A DNA stretch of 64,000 nt from Lentibacillus lipolyticus. GTDB lineage: Bacteria; Bacillota; Bacilli; Bacillales; Amphibacillaceae. The stretch spans positions 40,025-104,024 of the forward strand of contig SEIO01000006.1 of the NCBI GenBank assembly GCA_004145795.1. Reading direction: 5' to 3'. A program made the position numbers and the translations under genes. The notes below the pieces were generated by a model that was not told where the DNA came from, made no database searches, and worked only from the letters and a program-made list of their open reading frames with translations. Below are positions 7,714-16,864 of the stretch, piece by piece. The first letter of the stretch is position 1, and every line of letters begins with the position of its first letter.

Positions 7714-10380
7714 ATGGGGATACGTACAGACATGAGTCGTTTGATGGATATTTACGATCAATTACGAAAAAATGGCAACGGTGGAGCGACCGCAGCTGAA
7801 ATAGGTGAACAGCTTCAAATTGATCGTACCACAGCAAGCCGGTATCTAAATGATTTGGTAAAAGCGAATCATATTGAAAAAATCGCAGGTAAACCGGTCC
7901 GATATGCGGTGCACGTGTCAGCTCAGCAAAAAGCGCCTGACACAAATGTAATCGGTTCCGGGGAGAGTCTGCAGCCTATATTGGAAACAGGTATGGCGGC
8001 TTTTTTGTACCCGTCAAGGCCACTTCCGATTTTGCTGACGGGGGAAACAGGTACTGGGAAGTCCTACCTGGCCGAAAAACTGTCTAACCTGACCATTGCG
8101 AACTCAGAAACATATGAGAACATGCCGTTTATTGCCTTTAACTGTGCAGACTATGCCCAAAATCCGGAACTGCTCGTGGGCCAGATTTTTGGTATAAAAA
8201 AAGGCGCATTTACCGGTGCAACCGAAGATAAAATGGGACTTGTGGAACAGGCGGATGGCGGAATTTTGTTCCTGGACGAAATTCATCGGCTCCCGCCTTC
8301 CGGACAGGAGATGCTGTTTTATCTGATTGACAAAGGCATTTACCATCGGCTTGGGGAAGCAACACAGGAACGGGAGGCTAGCATCGCGCTTATCGGGGCG
8401 ACAACGGAGGACTCGGAAACGCATCTGCTGCCGACCTTACTGCGCCGGTTTTCTGTCAAATTGAATGTCCCGTCACTCAGAGAGCGGACGGATAAGGAAA
8501 GAGAAGCATTAATCGACCATTTTCTTTCTGATGAAGCTGCGAAAATGAATGCGACACTTTCGATAGAAGAGGATTGTCGTGAAGCATTTCTAGGGTATGA
8601 CTGTCCGGGAAATATCGGCCAGCTCAAAAGTGATATTCAGATTGCCTGCGCCCGTGCCTATTTGCGCTACTTGAATAAGCAGGAAACGAAAGTACTTGTC
8701 AAACTGGAAGACTTCCCTGGAGAAAAGAAATTCGTCGAACAGCGCTACCGGAATGAACGGAAAGCGTCCAAGAAAATTGCAGCCCGAGGTAGTGCCGAGC
8801 GGGCAGCTTATCCTTTTCCGAATATTTATCAGCGGCTGGATCAGAAGACAAACGAGGAAAATGCCGATATACAAAAAGCCGTACTTGATTATATCCGGGA
8901 ACTTACGCAAAAATATAAACAGCCTTCCCTGTCACAAGAAAGCTGGCAGCATTTAATGGATGATGATCTGTTTCAGGTGCTTCAGGACGCGGCCGATGAA
9001 TTAAATGCGATTCTTCCATTTCAAGTGCATCAAAGCCAGCTCTATGTTATTGGACTGCATTTGCAGAATTACCGGAATTATTTGCGTAAAGATGTGCAGA
9101 AAGCGCCGATACCGGTAATGATTCATCCGAATGCCACCTATCGAGAAGCTGCCGGACAGCTGGCTTCCCGACTGAGTTCAGAACTTGGGATGGGATTGCC
9201 GCAGGAGGAAGTGGAACTAATCGCTCATTTCCTCACACCGGAACAAAAAGCACAGCCGGAAGTGGCGCAGGAGCAGGAGATTGCTGTTATTCTCGTAACA
9301 CATGGCACCTCGACAGCAACGTCGATGGCCCAGGTTACCAACTACTTACTCGGAAACAATGTCATTCATGCGGTTGATATGCCGCTGAACGTGTCAGCCG
9401 AGGAGACCTATGAGCGGGTGAAACAGACGATTAATAATCTTTCTCATAGCAGTGGAGCACTTCTATTAGTGGACATTGGTTCACTGATTACGATGGGGGA
9501 TACCATCCAGGAGGAAGTACATGTACCAATCCGGACCCTGTCCAGTGTGAATTTGCCTATGGTACTGGAAGCGGGTAGGCAGTCGCTTATTTCCGGTCAA
9601 ACACTGGATGGCATCTATACTGAAACGAAAAATGCTTTTATGCGGTTCGTGGAAAACGATCAGCAAACAGCATCTGATGTCCGAAAAAAACGGCTGATTG
9701 CAACCGTCTGTTTTACAGGAGAAGGTGCCGCACAACTCTTGGAGTCCTGGATTGAAAATCAGTTGTCCGAAGTCGATCAGGATGTCTTAATCCGGTCTGT
9801 GAGGATTGACCCTGTAACGAAAGATACATCCGTGTTGACCGGCCTTAAAGATTATTATGATGTCATTGCCATTATTGGGACCGTTCCAGTATCCATCGAC
9901 GGCATTCCATATATACCTGCCTGGGAACTGCTGCAACATGAGGGGATTTCCCGGATGCATAAGTTGCTGGAGATTACCAGGAAGTCGGCTTTGCCCAATT
10001 TGAATCAGGATGTCTCACGTGATGAAATATATGAGCTGATCACACACGGTCTGCAGGAAATCGTCACGAATGTAAATCCGAAATCAATCGCTAATCTTCT
10101 GCAGGAATATATTCCTTCCATCCGTGACTTCTATGGATGGAACAACAACCGGGAGCTTGGCATGTGGATGCATATCGGCGGATTGATTGACCGTATCATC
10201 GCTGCAAGCCTGCAGCAAAATGACGAACAGTTTCTTTCTTCTATTCCATTAGACAACCAGACGGTACTGACAGCGCGCGAGAAGGAATTGTGGAACCCGT
10301 TCTGCAGCAGGCTTGAGGAAACATTTCATATCCATTTTCCAGACGAAATAAAACGTGAACTGGCTAAGCTTTCTCGCTGA
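7714..10380 (+). CDS. LevR/CelR-type sigma-54-dependent PTS regulator
   Basis: An 888-aa transcriptional activator. Order of domains: winged HTH (about 1-65), sigma-54 AAA+ domain with Walker A GETGTGKS (110-117), the sigma-54 contact loop GAFTGA (164-169) and Walker B GGILFLDEIH (182-191), then PRD1 (about 395-515). An EIIA-Man-like domain with LVTHGTSTATS (about 525-640), an EIIB-like domain (about 650-760) and a C-terminal PRD (about 770-885, His in MWMHIGG) follow. It should be phosphorylated by HPr and PTS enzymes and activate the sigma-54 promoter at 10505. ATG 7732 is an alternative start with GGGGA upstream. It ends at a terminator, so the PTS operon is transcribed separately. Confidence 0.93.
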   Translation: MGIRTDMSRLMDIYDQLRKNGNGGATAAEIGEQLQIDRTTASRYLNDLVKANHIEKIAGKPVRYAVHVSAQQKAPDTNVIGSGESLQPILETGMAAFLYPSRPLPILLTGETGTGKSYLAEKLSNLTIANSETYENMPFIAFNCADYAQNPELLVGQIFGIKKGAFTGATEDKMGLVEQADGGILFLDEIHRLPPSGQEMLFYLIDKGIYHRLGEATQEREASIALIGATTEDSETHLLPTLLRRFSVKLNVPSLRERTDKEREALIDHFLSDEAAKMNATLSIEEDCREAFLGYDCPGNIGQLKSDIQIACARAYLRYLNKQETKVLVKLEDFPGEKKFVEQRYRNERKASKKIAARGSAERAAYPFPNIYQRLDQKTNEENADIQKAVLDYIRELTQKYKQPSLSQESWQHLMDDDLFQVLQDAADELNAILPFQVHQSQLYVIGLHLQNYRNYLRKDVQKAPIPVMIHPNATYREAAGQLASRLSSELGMGLPQEEVELIAHFLTPEQKAQPEVAQEQEIAVILVTHGTSTATSMAQVTNYLLGNNVIHAVDMPLNVSAEETYERVKQTINNLSHSSGALLLVDIGSLITMGDTIQEEVHVPIRTLSSVNLPMVLEAGRQSLISGQTLDGIYTETKNAFMRFVENDQQTASDVRKKRLIATVCFTGEGAAQLLESWIENQLSEVDQDVLIRSVRIDPVTKDTSVLTGLKDYYDVIAIIGTVPVSIDGIPYIPAWELLQHEGISRMHKLLEITRKSALPNLNQDVSRDEIYELITHGLQEIVTNVNPKSIANLLQEYIPSIRDFYGWNNNRELGMWMHIGGLIDRIIAASLQQNDEQFLSSIPLDNQTVLTAREKELWNPFCSRLEETFHIHFPDEIKRELAKLSR

Positions 10381-10412
10381 ATGTGTGCAATGATTATTGC
10401 ACACATTTTTTT
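10381..10412 (+). terminator. Terminator after the PTS regulator
   Basis: A perfect 10-bp stem (ATGTGTGCAA, 10381-10390, with 10396-10405) has a 5-nt loop and is followed by eight T residues. Confidence 0.9.
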
Positions 10413-10504
10413 TAGTGCATTTTTTCATGGGATGTCTGCAAAAAATCAAATCCAGATTCTTTGTCACACAAGAGCTTAAGGCTTTTTATTATTTTTTTCA
10501 TAAG

Positions 10505-10522
10505 TTGGCATGATTTTTGCTA
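10505..10522 (+). promoter_or_regulatory. Sigma-54 (-24/-12) promoter of the PTS operon
   Basis: TTGGCAT-N5-TTGCTA matches the TGGCAC-N5-TTGCW consensus with invariant GG and GC. The GG at 10507-10508 and GC at 10519-10520 are spaced correctly. It lies about 90 nt before the first PTS-operon gene and downstream of a gene for a GAFTGA-bearing activator, which makes the assignment coherent. The activator site should lie upstream (about 10413-10490). Confidence 0.88.
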
Positions 10523-10610
10523 TTAATTGGTGAATGCATCTTCTGCGTGTGGAATGCATGAAAGTTTTCCAAACGTGGAAACTAATCGCTAGACAGCTGG
10601 GAGGGATAGG

Positions 10611-10838
10611 ATGAAAAAATTCTTTATTATGTATGCATCGGTTTTTGCACTGATCTGGACGGGATATGGTCTGTATGCAGTGCTGACTGGAAAACCATCA
10701 GCAAATCTTATCCTCGGATATGGCATTGCTTTTTCCGTCGTTATTTTTGCAGCCTCATGGTTCTCGTATTGGTTGATGGGCCACTACAAGAAGGTTGACA
10801 AAATGGCGAAAGATATTCTTACAAAACAACATTCATGA
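10611..10838 (+). CDS. Small two-helix membrane protein of the PTS operon
   Basis: A 75-aa protein with two predicted membrane helices (about residues 4-24 and 33-55) and a basic/polar tail (GHYKKVDKMAKDI). It starts at an ATG after GGGAGGGATAGG. It is the first gene after the sigma-54 promoter and is followed 19 nt later by EIIB, so it belongs to the operon. I do not recognise the family; a role in assembling or assisting the EIIC permease is only a guess from position. Confidence 0.75.
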   Translation: MKKFFIMYASVFALIWTGYGLYAVLTGKPSANLILGYGIAFSVVIFAASWFSYWLMGHYKKVDKMAKDILTKQHS

Positions 10839-10857
10839 TAAAAGGAGCGAATTAATT

Positions 10858-11175
10858 ATGGCAGATCAAATGAAAGTTATTATCTTGTGCAGCTGGGGTG
10901 CTACATCCAGCCAGCTGGCCAAAAAGGTGCAGGAAGCAGCAGAAGAACGAGGTATGGATGTCGAGGCATATGCCGGTGGAACCGGTGAATTCAAGGAAAA
11001 AGCAAGCCAGTACGATGTGGCACTGCTTGAGCCGCAAGTTCGTCACCTGAAGAAGGAAGTAACGAAAGTAGCTGAACAGCATGATATTCCGGTCGAACTC
11101 GTTGATCAGCGTGCATTTGCTCTAATGGACGGAAATAAAGTGCTCGACCAAGCACTAAAATTACTGGAAAAATAA
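10858..11175 (+). CDS. PTS lactose/cellobiose-family EIIB component
   Basis: A 105-aa cytoplasmic phosphocarrier. The phosphorylated Cys is in the P-loop-like ILCSWGATSS near the N-terminus, and the rest fits the EIIB-Lac/Cel fold (DVALLEPQVRHL, the usual segment before the second half). ATG 10858 is preceded by AAAGGAGCG; the frame is open further upstream inside the preceding gene, but without an RBS. It passes phosphate from EIIA (12600) to the sugar carried by EIIC (11237). Confidence 0.92.
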   Translation: MADQMKVIILCSWGATSSQLAKKVQEAAEERGMDVEAYAGGTGEFKEKASQYDVALLEPQVRHLKKEVTKVAEQHDIPVELVDQRAFALMDGNKVLDQALKLLEK

Positions 11176-11180
11176 ACATC

Positions 11181-11218
11181 AGGTGTCCAAAAGATGAACT
11201 TTCAACTTTTGGACACCT
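11181..11218 (+). terminator. Intercistronic hairpin between EIIB and EIIC
   Basis: A 13-bp perfect stem (AGGTGTCCAAAAG, 11181-11193, with 11206-11218) has a 12-nt loop. There is no T-run, so it is more likely an mRNA-stabilising or processing element than a full terminator. Confidence 0.5.
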
Positions 11219-11236
11219 TCGAAAGGGGAAATAAAG

Positions 11237-12535
11237 ATGAACATGGTTGAATGGATGGAAGATAAATTAATGGAACCATTGGGCAAAATCGCCCAGAATA
11301 AATATTTGCAGTCCATTCGTGATGCATTTGTTATTTTCGCATTGCCCGTCATTATAACGGGGGCAATTTTCCTGATTATTGCCAACCCGCCGAGATCACT
11401 CGACTGGGGGATTATTAATGCGTGGGAGAGTGCGATTGACCCAATTCAGGGTCAAATCCTTTTTCCATTTAACTTAACCTTTGGGATTATGGCACTGACG
11501 GTCGCATTTGGTGTCGGCTACAGTCTGGCATCACGGCATGACATGGATTCGGCCATGGCTGGAATTCTGTCGATGCTGGCGTTTTTGATGACCGCATTTC
11601 CGGTTACAGATATTACGCAGGTGCCGTTTGGCGATGTCTTGAACTATCTTGGCGGACAAGGTTTATTTGTTGCAATTATTTTAGGTATTTTAACGACCGA
11701 GGCGATGCGCTTTCTCATTCGTAAAGGTGTTGCCTTTGAAATGCCGGCAGGAGTTCCACCGTATGTGATGCGAACCTTCCGCGCACTTGTACCATTTTTG
11801 CTTATTCTGCCTGCAGTATGGGCACTGGAATGGATTGTCTGGTCTAACCTTGGTGTAACAATTCCGCAGGCGGTACTTAACTTGTTCAGTCCGCTCGTTT
11901 CAGCATCGAACTCGTACTGGGCTGCACTAGGAATGATTCTATTGATGCTTGTGCTCTGGTCCATCGGTATTCACGGCATGAACGTTGTATCGTCTGTGGC
12001 ATACCCATTCTGGATGACACAGATGGCAAATAATGCGGACGCGATTAGTGCAGGCAATCCATCTGAAGCAACCGGTATTGTAACCGAACCGTTTTTCCAT
12101 ATGTTCACACATATTGGTGGTTCTGGTGCGACGCTTGGTCTAGCAGTATTCCTGTTGTTTGCGACGTCCGTTCAGTTAAAACAAGTGGGTAAAACAGCGA
12201 TTATTCCTTCGCTTTTTAATATTAATGAGCCGTTGATTTTCGGGGTGCCAATTGTACTGAACCCTATTTTGATCATACCGTTTGTATTGGGACCAGTGGT
12301 CATCGTGACAATTAACTACTTCTTATTTGCTACGGGCGTTATGCCTCCGGTTGTTGTGCAGCCGCCATTCACGGTACCAATTTTCTTCGGTGGCTTTATT
12401 GCAACAGGCGGTTCCGTCATTGCCGGACTGGTGCAAATTATGAATGCTGTTATCGCCGCGCTCATTTATTGGCCATTCTTCAAGCAATACGATAAACAGC
12501 TTGTACAGGAAGAAAAGGCGACAGAAGAAGGATAA
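11237..12535 (+). CDS. PTS lactose/cellobiose-family EIIC permease
   Basis: A 432-aa membrane subunit that translocates and phosphorylates the sugar. Recognisable EIIC-Lac/Cel features are the N-terminal PLGKIAQNKYLQSIRDAF, the SIGIHGMN segment and the NINEPLIFGVPIVLNP motif with the active-site Glu. RBS GAAAGGGG lies upstream. It sits between EIIB and EIIA genes, giving a three-polypeptide permease. No phospho-beta-glycosidase gene is in the window, so the sugar cannot be assigned from context. Confidence 0.92.
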   Translation: MNMVEWMEDKLMEPLGKIAQNKYLQSIRDAFVIFALPVIITGAIFLIIANPPRSLDWGIINAWESAIDPIQGQILFPFNLTFGIMALTVAFGVGYSLASRHDMDSAMAGILSMLAFLMTAFPVTDITQVPFGDVLNYLGGQGLFVAIILGILTTEAMRFLIRKGVAFEMPAGVPPYVMRTFRALVPFLLILPAVWALEWIVWSNLGVTIPQAVLNLFSPLVSASNSYWAALGMILLMLVLWSIGIHGMNVVSSVAYPFWMTQMANNADAISAGNPSEATGIVTEPFFHMFTHIGGSGATLGLAVFLLFATSVQLKQVGKTAIIPSLFNINEPLIFGVPIVLNPILIIPFVLGPVVIVTINYFLFATGVMPPVVVQPPFTVPIFFGGFIATGGSVIAGLVQIMNAVIAALIYWPFFKQYDKQLVQEEKATEEG

Positions 12536-12599
12536 ATGTTCAAAAGGAAGGACTTTGCAATCACTAAGATAGCTAAGAGGTAAGAGGAGTGTTTACGTA

Positions 12600-12935
12600 A
12601 TGAATTATGAGGAAATCATGACACAATTGATTTTGCACGGTGGTAATGCCCGCGGTGCTGCGTATGAAGCTTTAAACGAAGCAGAAGAATATAACTTTGA
12701 TGAAGCAGAAAAGCTGCTGGAAGAAGCCAATGACGAGTTTTTGAAAGGCCATAAATACCAGACTGAACTGATCCAGGGTGACCAAGAGGCTGCCCCAAGC
12801 TTTTTTATGATTCATGCACAGGATCACGTTATGACTGCGCAGGCTGAACTGCAACTAATTAAGCGTATGATCGAGCAGTTGAAAAACACAGAGAAGCTGG
12901 AAAAACGGATAGAAAAGCTGGAACAGTCTAACTGA
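12600..12935 (+). CDS. PTS lactose/cellobiose-family EIIA component
   Basis: A 111-aa helical protein of the EIIA-Lac/Cel family. The phospho-accepting His is in FFMIHAQDHVMTA, and the conserved LILHGGNARGAAYEAL begins the first helix. It takes phosphate from HPr and gives it to EIIB. RBS AAGAGGAGTG lies 8-9 nt upstream of the ATG. It is the last PTS gene, 64 nt after EIIC, and is followed by a strong hairpin. The C-terminal KLEKRIEKLEQ is a short coiled-coil extension. Confidence 0.92.
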   Translation: MNYEEIMTQLILHGGNARGAAYEALNEAEEYNFDEAEKLLEEANDEFLKGHKYQTELIQGDQEAAPSFFMIHAQDHVMTAQAELQLIKRMIEQLKNTEKLEKRIEKLEQSN

Positions 12936-12960
12936 ATTTAGTGACCGCATCTACGGGGAT

Positions 12961-13003
12961 ATACTGCTTGACACCTAAAAGCTAAGTGTCAAGCAGTATT
13001 TCT
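12961..13003 (+). terminator. Terminator after the PTS operon
   Basis: A perfect 14-bp stem (ATACTGCTTGACAC, 12961-12974, with 12986-12999) has an 11-nt loop and a short TTTCT tail. It is a strong hairpin with a weak U-tract. Confidence 0.65.
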
Positions 13004-13029
13004 ATACACAGTAAATTGGGGGAATGGAC

Positions 13030-14019
13030 ATGAACTTCGGCACAGTTGGAACGGGATGGATTACGGAATCGTTTATTGAGGCAGCAAGGGAGACGGGTGA
13101 GCTCACACATACTGCGGTTTACTCAAGGAGAGAGGACAAAGCACGTTCATTCGCGGAAAAACATGGCGCTGCACATGCCTTTACTGATTTGGAAGAAATG
13201 GCGTCGAACGATGAACTGGATGCTGTTTATATCGCATCACCGAATTCCCATCATTTTCAGCACGTTTTGACGTTTTTAAGGAAAAAAAAGCACGTAATTT
13301 GCGAAAAACCTATTTTTTCAAACCTGCGGGAATGGGAAGAAGCTTATCGTGTTGCTGAGGAGAATGGTGTGTATTTGTTTGAAGCAATGCGGAACTTGCA
13401 TGCGCCAAATTTTGCACGTCTTCAGGAAGGGCTGGAGCAGATTGGCACAGTCCGAAATATGATTTTGCCGTTTGTGCAATATTCATCCCGTTATGACAAA
13501 TACCTGGCCGGTGAAAACCCGAATGTATTTACAACAGCATTTTCCGGCGGTGCGCTTATGGATCTAGGTGTTTATCCGCTTTCCATTGTGGTTGGATTGT
13601 TCGGGAAACCGGCAAATGCAGTTTACTTTCCGGTGCTGCTTGACAGTGGTGTGGATGGAAGCGGGACACTAGTCCTCGAATATCCGGATTTCACGGCTGC
13701 TATTGTTTGTTCCAAAATTGCTCAGTCCAGCAATACATGTGAAATTCTCGGGGAAAATGGGACACTGGTCTTTGAAAACGCCGGTGACATGTACCATCCG
13801 AAAGTGGTACGGAATAAGGGAAAGGATGTTACAGAACTCCCCGCCGATGAGCATCCGAACAACATGGTGTATGAAGTTCAAGCGTTTGCCCGCATTATCC
13901 AAAACGGTGATAGGGACACCTATGAACGGCTGAAAAAGATTAGTTATGACGTTTTGGCAATAACAGAAAACGTGCGACGGGAAAACGGAATTATATTTGA
14001 CAGTGAGAAAGAAGCATAA
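13030..14019 (+). CDS. Gfo/Idh/MocA-family oxidoreductase
   Basis: A 329-aa NAD(P)-dependent dehydrogenase. The N-terminal Rossmann fold has GTVGTGWI (about residues 4-11), the substrate/cofactor motif CEKPI lies near residue 96, and the C-terminal beta-sheet domain carries GGALMDLGVYPLS. ATG 13030 sits 7 nt after GGGGGA; ATG 13024 is an in-frame alternative. The position right after the PTS operon suggests a sugar or sugar-derivative substrate, but the two are separated by a terminator hairpin and the substrate is unknown. Confidence 0.88.
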   Translation: MNFGTVGTGWITESFIEAARETGELTHTAVYSRREDKARSFAEKHGAAHAFTDLEEMASNDELDAVYIASPNSHHFQHVLTFLRKKKHVICEKPIFSNLREWEEAYRVAEENGVYLFEAMRNLHAPNFARLQEGLEQIGTVRNMILPFVQYSSRYDKYLAGENPNVFTTAFSGGALMDLGVYPLSIVVGLFGKPANAVYFPVLLDSGVDGSGTLVLEYPDFTAAIVCSKIAQSSNTCEILGENGTLVFENAGDMYHPKVVRNKGKDVTELPADEHPNNMVYEVQAFARIIQNGDRDTYERLKKISYDVLAITENVRRENGIIFDSEKEA

Positions 14020-14026
14020 AAGATGG

Positions 14027-14057
14027 AGGGCCTGATAAACAACCAGGGCCCTTTTTA
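14027..14057 (+). terminator. Terminator after the Gfo/Idh gene
   Basis: A GC-rich hairpin (GGGCCTG, 14028-14034, against CAGGGCCC, 14044-14051, one bulge) is followed by TTTTTAT. Confidence 0.7.
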
Positions 14058-14123
14058 TATATGGAAATGGAAAGAAGAAATATGTTATAACAAAGATAGA
14101 TAACGATGGATAAGGAGTACATG

Positions 14124-15257
14124 ATGAAAATTGTAGTTGCGCCGGACTCTTTTAAGGGAAGTCTGACATCGATTCATGCAGCAAACATGATGAAAAGTGC
14201 CATTGAGACCATGGATGATACGATGTCCGTTTATATGAAACCAATGGCTGACGGAGGGGAAGGAACACTGGAGGCGTTGCTTGCAGCGACCGGTGGCAAA
14301 CGTGTTCCTGTTACCTGCACAGGACCGCTGGGAGAAAAAATCAACACATCCTATGCAATTGTTGATTCGGATCATGCCATTATTGAATGCGCCAGTATTG
14401 CTGGACTGGTGCAGGTTCCAACAGATAAACGGAATCCTGACATGACGACTACTTTTGGCATTGGTGAGGTAATACTAGATGCCTTGGACAGGGGATGTTC
14501 TTCCTTCACTCTTGGCCTTGGGGGCAGTGCTACAAATGATGGCGGGTTGGGAATGTTAAAGGCATTGGGAATGAAAACATGGGACAGACACGGTAATGAA
14601 GCAGGCCCGTTCGGTAAGGATGTGACACACGTTTCCCGTGTCCGTCTAACAGACATTGATCCGCGGCTTGCCGAAACTACTATAAAAGTGGCTTGTGATG
14701 TTGATAATCCGCTTTGTGGAGAAAGGGGAGCAACAAGAGTCTATGGACCACAAAAAGGAGCAACAGCAGAACAAATGGAACAATACGATGCAGCGTTGAA
14801 TGCGTATGGGAGCATATTGGAGTCTGTTCTGGATCAGCCATTAAAGGACACTCCTGGTGCCGGGGCTGCAGGCGGGCTCGGTTTCGCCTTATTAGCCATT
14901 GGAGGTAACCTTGTTTCGGGAGCAACACTTTTAGGTGCCACGATGAACATGGAGGCGTCCATAAAAGACGCTGACCTTGTTCTCACGGGTGAAGGTCAAA
15001 GTGATGAGCAAACGCTGTATGGCAAGGCGCCCGGGCATATTGCATCCCTTGGCAATAAACATCGAACTCCTGTAATATTGATTTCCGGTAGCTTGGATGG
15101 TGATTTGGACGCGTTGCGGGAAGAATTTGCAGGGTGCTTATCCATTGTCAATAAACCGATGTCATTGGAAACATGTATGGAAAAGGCTGATAAACTGCTT
15201 TATGAGCAGACAAAGCAAGTGATTCATTTGTGGAAAAACGGGGGTAACCGTGAATGA
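14124..15257 (+). CDS. glxK: Glycerate kinase (GlxK/GarK family)
   Basis: Phosphorylates glycerate with ATP. Family signatures: N-terminal VVAPDSFKGSLTS, MADGGEGT (about residue 45), LGLGGSATNDGGLGML (about 130-145), GAAGGLGFAL (about 250) and LTGEGQSDEQT (about 290). The length of 377 aa is typical. ATG 14124 follows AAGGAG at 6 nt; ATG 14121 is possible. It is flanked by terminators and probably monocistronic. It fits a lower-glycolysis entry point next to sugar-uptake genes. Confidence 0.94.
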   Translation: MKIVVAPDSFKGSLTSIHAANMMKSAIETMDDTMSVYMKPMADGGEGTLEALLAATGGKRVPVTCTGPLGEKINTSYAIVDSDHAIIECASIAGLVQVPTDKRNPDMTTTFGIGEVILDALDRGCSSFTLGLGGSATNDGGLGMLKALGMKTWDRHGNEAGPFGKDVTHVSRVRLTDIDPRLAETTIKVACDVDNPLCGERGATRVYGPQKGATAEQMEQYDAALNAYGSILESVLDQPLKDTPGAGAAGGLGFALLAIGGNLVSGATLLGATMNMEASIKDADLVLTGEGQSDEQTLYGKAPGHIASLGNKHRTPVILISGSLDGDLDALREEFAGCLSIVNKPMSLETCMEKADKLLYEQTKQVIHLWKNGGNRE

Positions 15258-15262
15258 AGAGC

Positions 15263-15296
15263 GGGTTCGTGTATGTTATGTACACGAACCCTTTTA
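15263..15296. terminator. Terminator between glycerate kinase and the HAD phosphatase
   Basis: A perfect 11-bp stem (GGGTTCGTGTA, 15263-15273, with 15281-15291) is followed by TTTT. The two genes converge, so it may also serve the minus-strand gene. Confidence 0.8.
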
Positions 15297-15301
15297 AAGC
15301 T

Positions 15302-16084
15302 TTAAATCACCCCAAGTTTCTTAAGTCCCTGAGTGATACCGTCTTCGTCCACTGTTGCTGTCCGGTGCTTGGCATATTGGAATAGATCATCGTGGGCATT
15401 TCCCATTGCAAAACCTTCGCCGACAGTCTGCAGCATTTCCTTGTCATTCATCCCGTCACCAAAGGCAATTGCCTCCTCAGGTGTAACGCCGAGCAGGTCA
15501 AGGATTTTTTCAACGGAATAGCCTTTGTTGACGTTTGTACGAAGTATGTCATAGCTGTTTTCTGCACCGTTGACATGAACGGGGGAAAGCTGGAAATTGG
15601 CTTCGGTTTCATATAATGGGACTTGATCCGATGCTACGTTCAGTGCTGTTGCGCCTAAAATTTCGTCCATGATAGCAGGTGTAAATGCGGCGTTTGTTTT
15701 CAAACCGAACAGGTCGGTGAACTTCTGGACGAGCGGCCGTTCCATGTTTGTGCAATAATTTTTTTCCCGTGTGTACATGATGAGCTCATGATTATGTTCT
15801 TCGGCGATGGTGATGAACCTTTCCATACTGTTTTTCGGGATTGGCTCATTGACGATTGTATCGTTACGGTAGGTGGCAAATGAACCGTTGTACGCGATGA
15901 ACGAGTGGATGTCCAGTTCTTCTGCCAGGTCGCTGATTTCATGAAGCGGTCTGCCGGTCGCGAGAAAAACGTCGACACCTTTTTCTTTCGCCATCGTAAT
16001 GGCCTGTTTTGTCGTCTCCGTATATGTATGATCCGGTTTTAAAATGGTACCGTCAATATCGAGAAATAGAAGTTTATATGTCAT
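15302..16084 (-). CDS. Cof-type HAD-IIB hydrolase
   Basis: A 260-aa haloacid-dehalogenase phosphatase of the Cof/YidA group (sugar phosphates, FMN-like substrates). Motif I is LFLDIDGTI (nucleophile Asp near residue 8), motif II FLATGRP, and motifs III/IV the Lys region plus AFGDGMNDKEML. Start: ATG 16084 has AAGGGG upstream; an upstream in-frame ATG at 16120 adds 12 residues without an RBS. The substrate is not predictable. Confidence 0.9.
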   Translation of the reverse strand: MTYKLLFLDIDGTILKPDHTYTETTKQAITMAKEKGVDVFLATGRPLHEISDLAEELDIHSFIAYNGSFATYRNDTIVNEPIPKNSMERFITIAEEHNHELIMYTREKNYCTNMERPLVQKFTDLFGLKTNAAFTPAIMDEILGATALNVASDQVPLYETEANFQLSPVHVNGAENSYDILRTNVNKGYSVEKILDLLGVTPEEAIAFGDGMNDKEMLQTVGEGFAMGNAHDDLFQYAKHRTATVDEDGITQGLKKLGVI

Positions 16085-16305
16085 GTGTATCCCCTTGTCT
16101 ATGTAGTCTCTGTAATGCATTTTAGCATAGGCCTTCCTTTTTTGCGAAAAAATATTCCGGGATACACGTCAGCATGATGTTCACCTAAGGCTTATTTTAT
16201 GTTTTGCAGTTTTTAACAGGGGTAATTACGTGCAATTGTGAAATGATAAGGCTAGAACAGATGAAAAGCTGATATCTGTTCTAAATCCCACGGGGAGTGA
16301 TCGTT

Positions 16306-16500
16306 GTGGCAGATAACAAAAACGACTTACTGGTGCCTGGCGCGGAGGATGTAATGGAAAACATGAAACAGGAAATTGCAAATGAATTCGGCGTTCAGCC
16401 CGGAGCGGATACAACTGCACGTGAAAACGGCTCGGTGGGAGGCGAAATGGTAAAGCGAATGCTTCAAATCGCCGAATCAAGCATGTCCAATAAAAAATAA
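16306..16500 (+). CDS. Alpha/beta-type small acid-soluble spore protein
   Basis: A 64-aa SASP, a DNA-binding protein that coats and protects spore DNA. It shows the conserved germination-protease region (IANEFGV; cleavage expected within the E-F/A-type site) and the second signature GGEMVKRML. GTG 16306 is preceded by GGGGAGTG at 6 nt; GTG 16297 is an alternative. It implies that the organism sporulates. A SigG promoter is expected in the 16200-16260 region but I could not place it with certainty. Confidence 0.9.
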   Translation: MADNKNDLLVPGAEDVMENMKQEIANEFGVQPGADTTARENGSVGGEMVKRMLQIAESSMSNKK

Positions 16501-16569
16501 CCCCAGACATGCATGGAAAACTTGGCCTGTCGACAAAACTTAATGGCGACAAGCTACAGTTGACTTATA

Positions 16570-16638
16570 CGGCAGGAAAGTAGTATGCTTTCTTAACTGC
16601 CGAAAAGACGGATCTGGCTAATGCCGGGTCCGTCTTTT
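16570..16638 (+). terminator. Tandem hairpins after the SASP gene
   Basis: Two adjacent hairpins: CGGCAG/CTGCCG (16570-16575 with 16597-16602, with an inner AAAG/CTTT pairing) and AAAAGACGGATC/GGTCCGTCTTTT (16603-16614 with 16627-16638). The second has the T-run of a normal terminator. Confidence 0.75.
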
Positions 16639-16864
16639 ATAATGGGACAAGAGGAGGACCGTGTTTATTTATCCAGCCCTGATTGCTCAGCTTCAAAAGT
16701 CAAGAATACATGTGGAAACATGTTACAATGTACATAATTTGAGTTGGATGGGAAAAATGACTATAATTTAAAAGGATTTTTCTATTCTTTGTAGAAATAT
16801 TTTGATGAGGTTTGAAATATGCTACTAATAGAAATAATCAAATAATTCTGAGAGGGGATTGATC

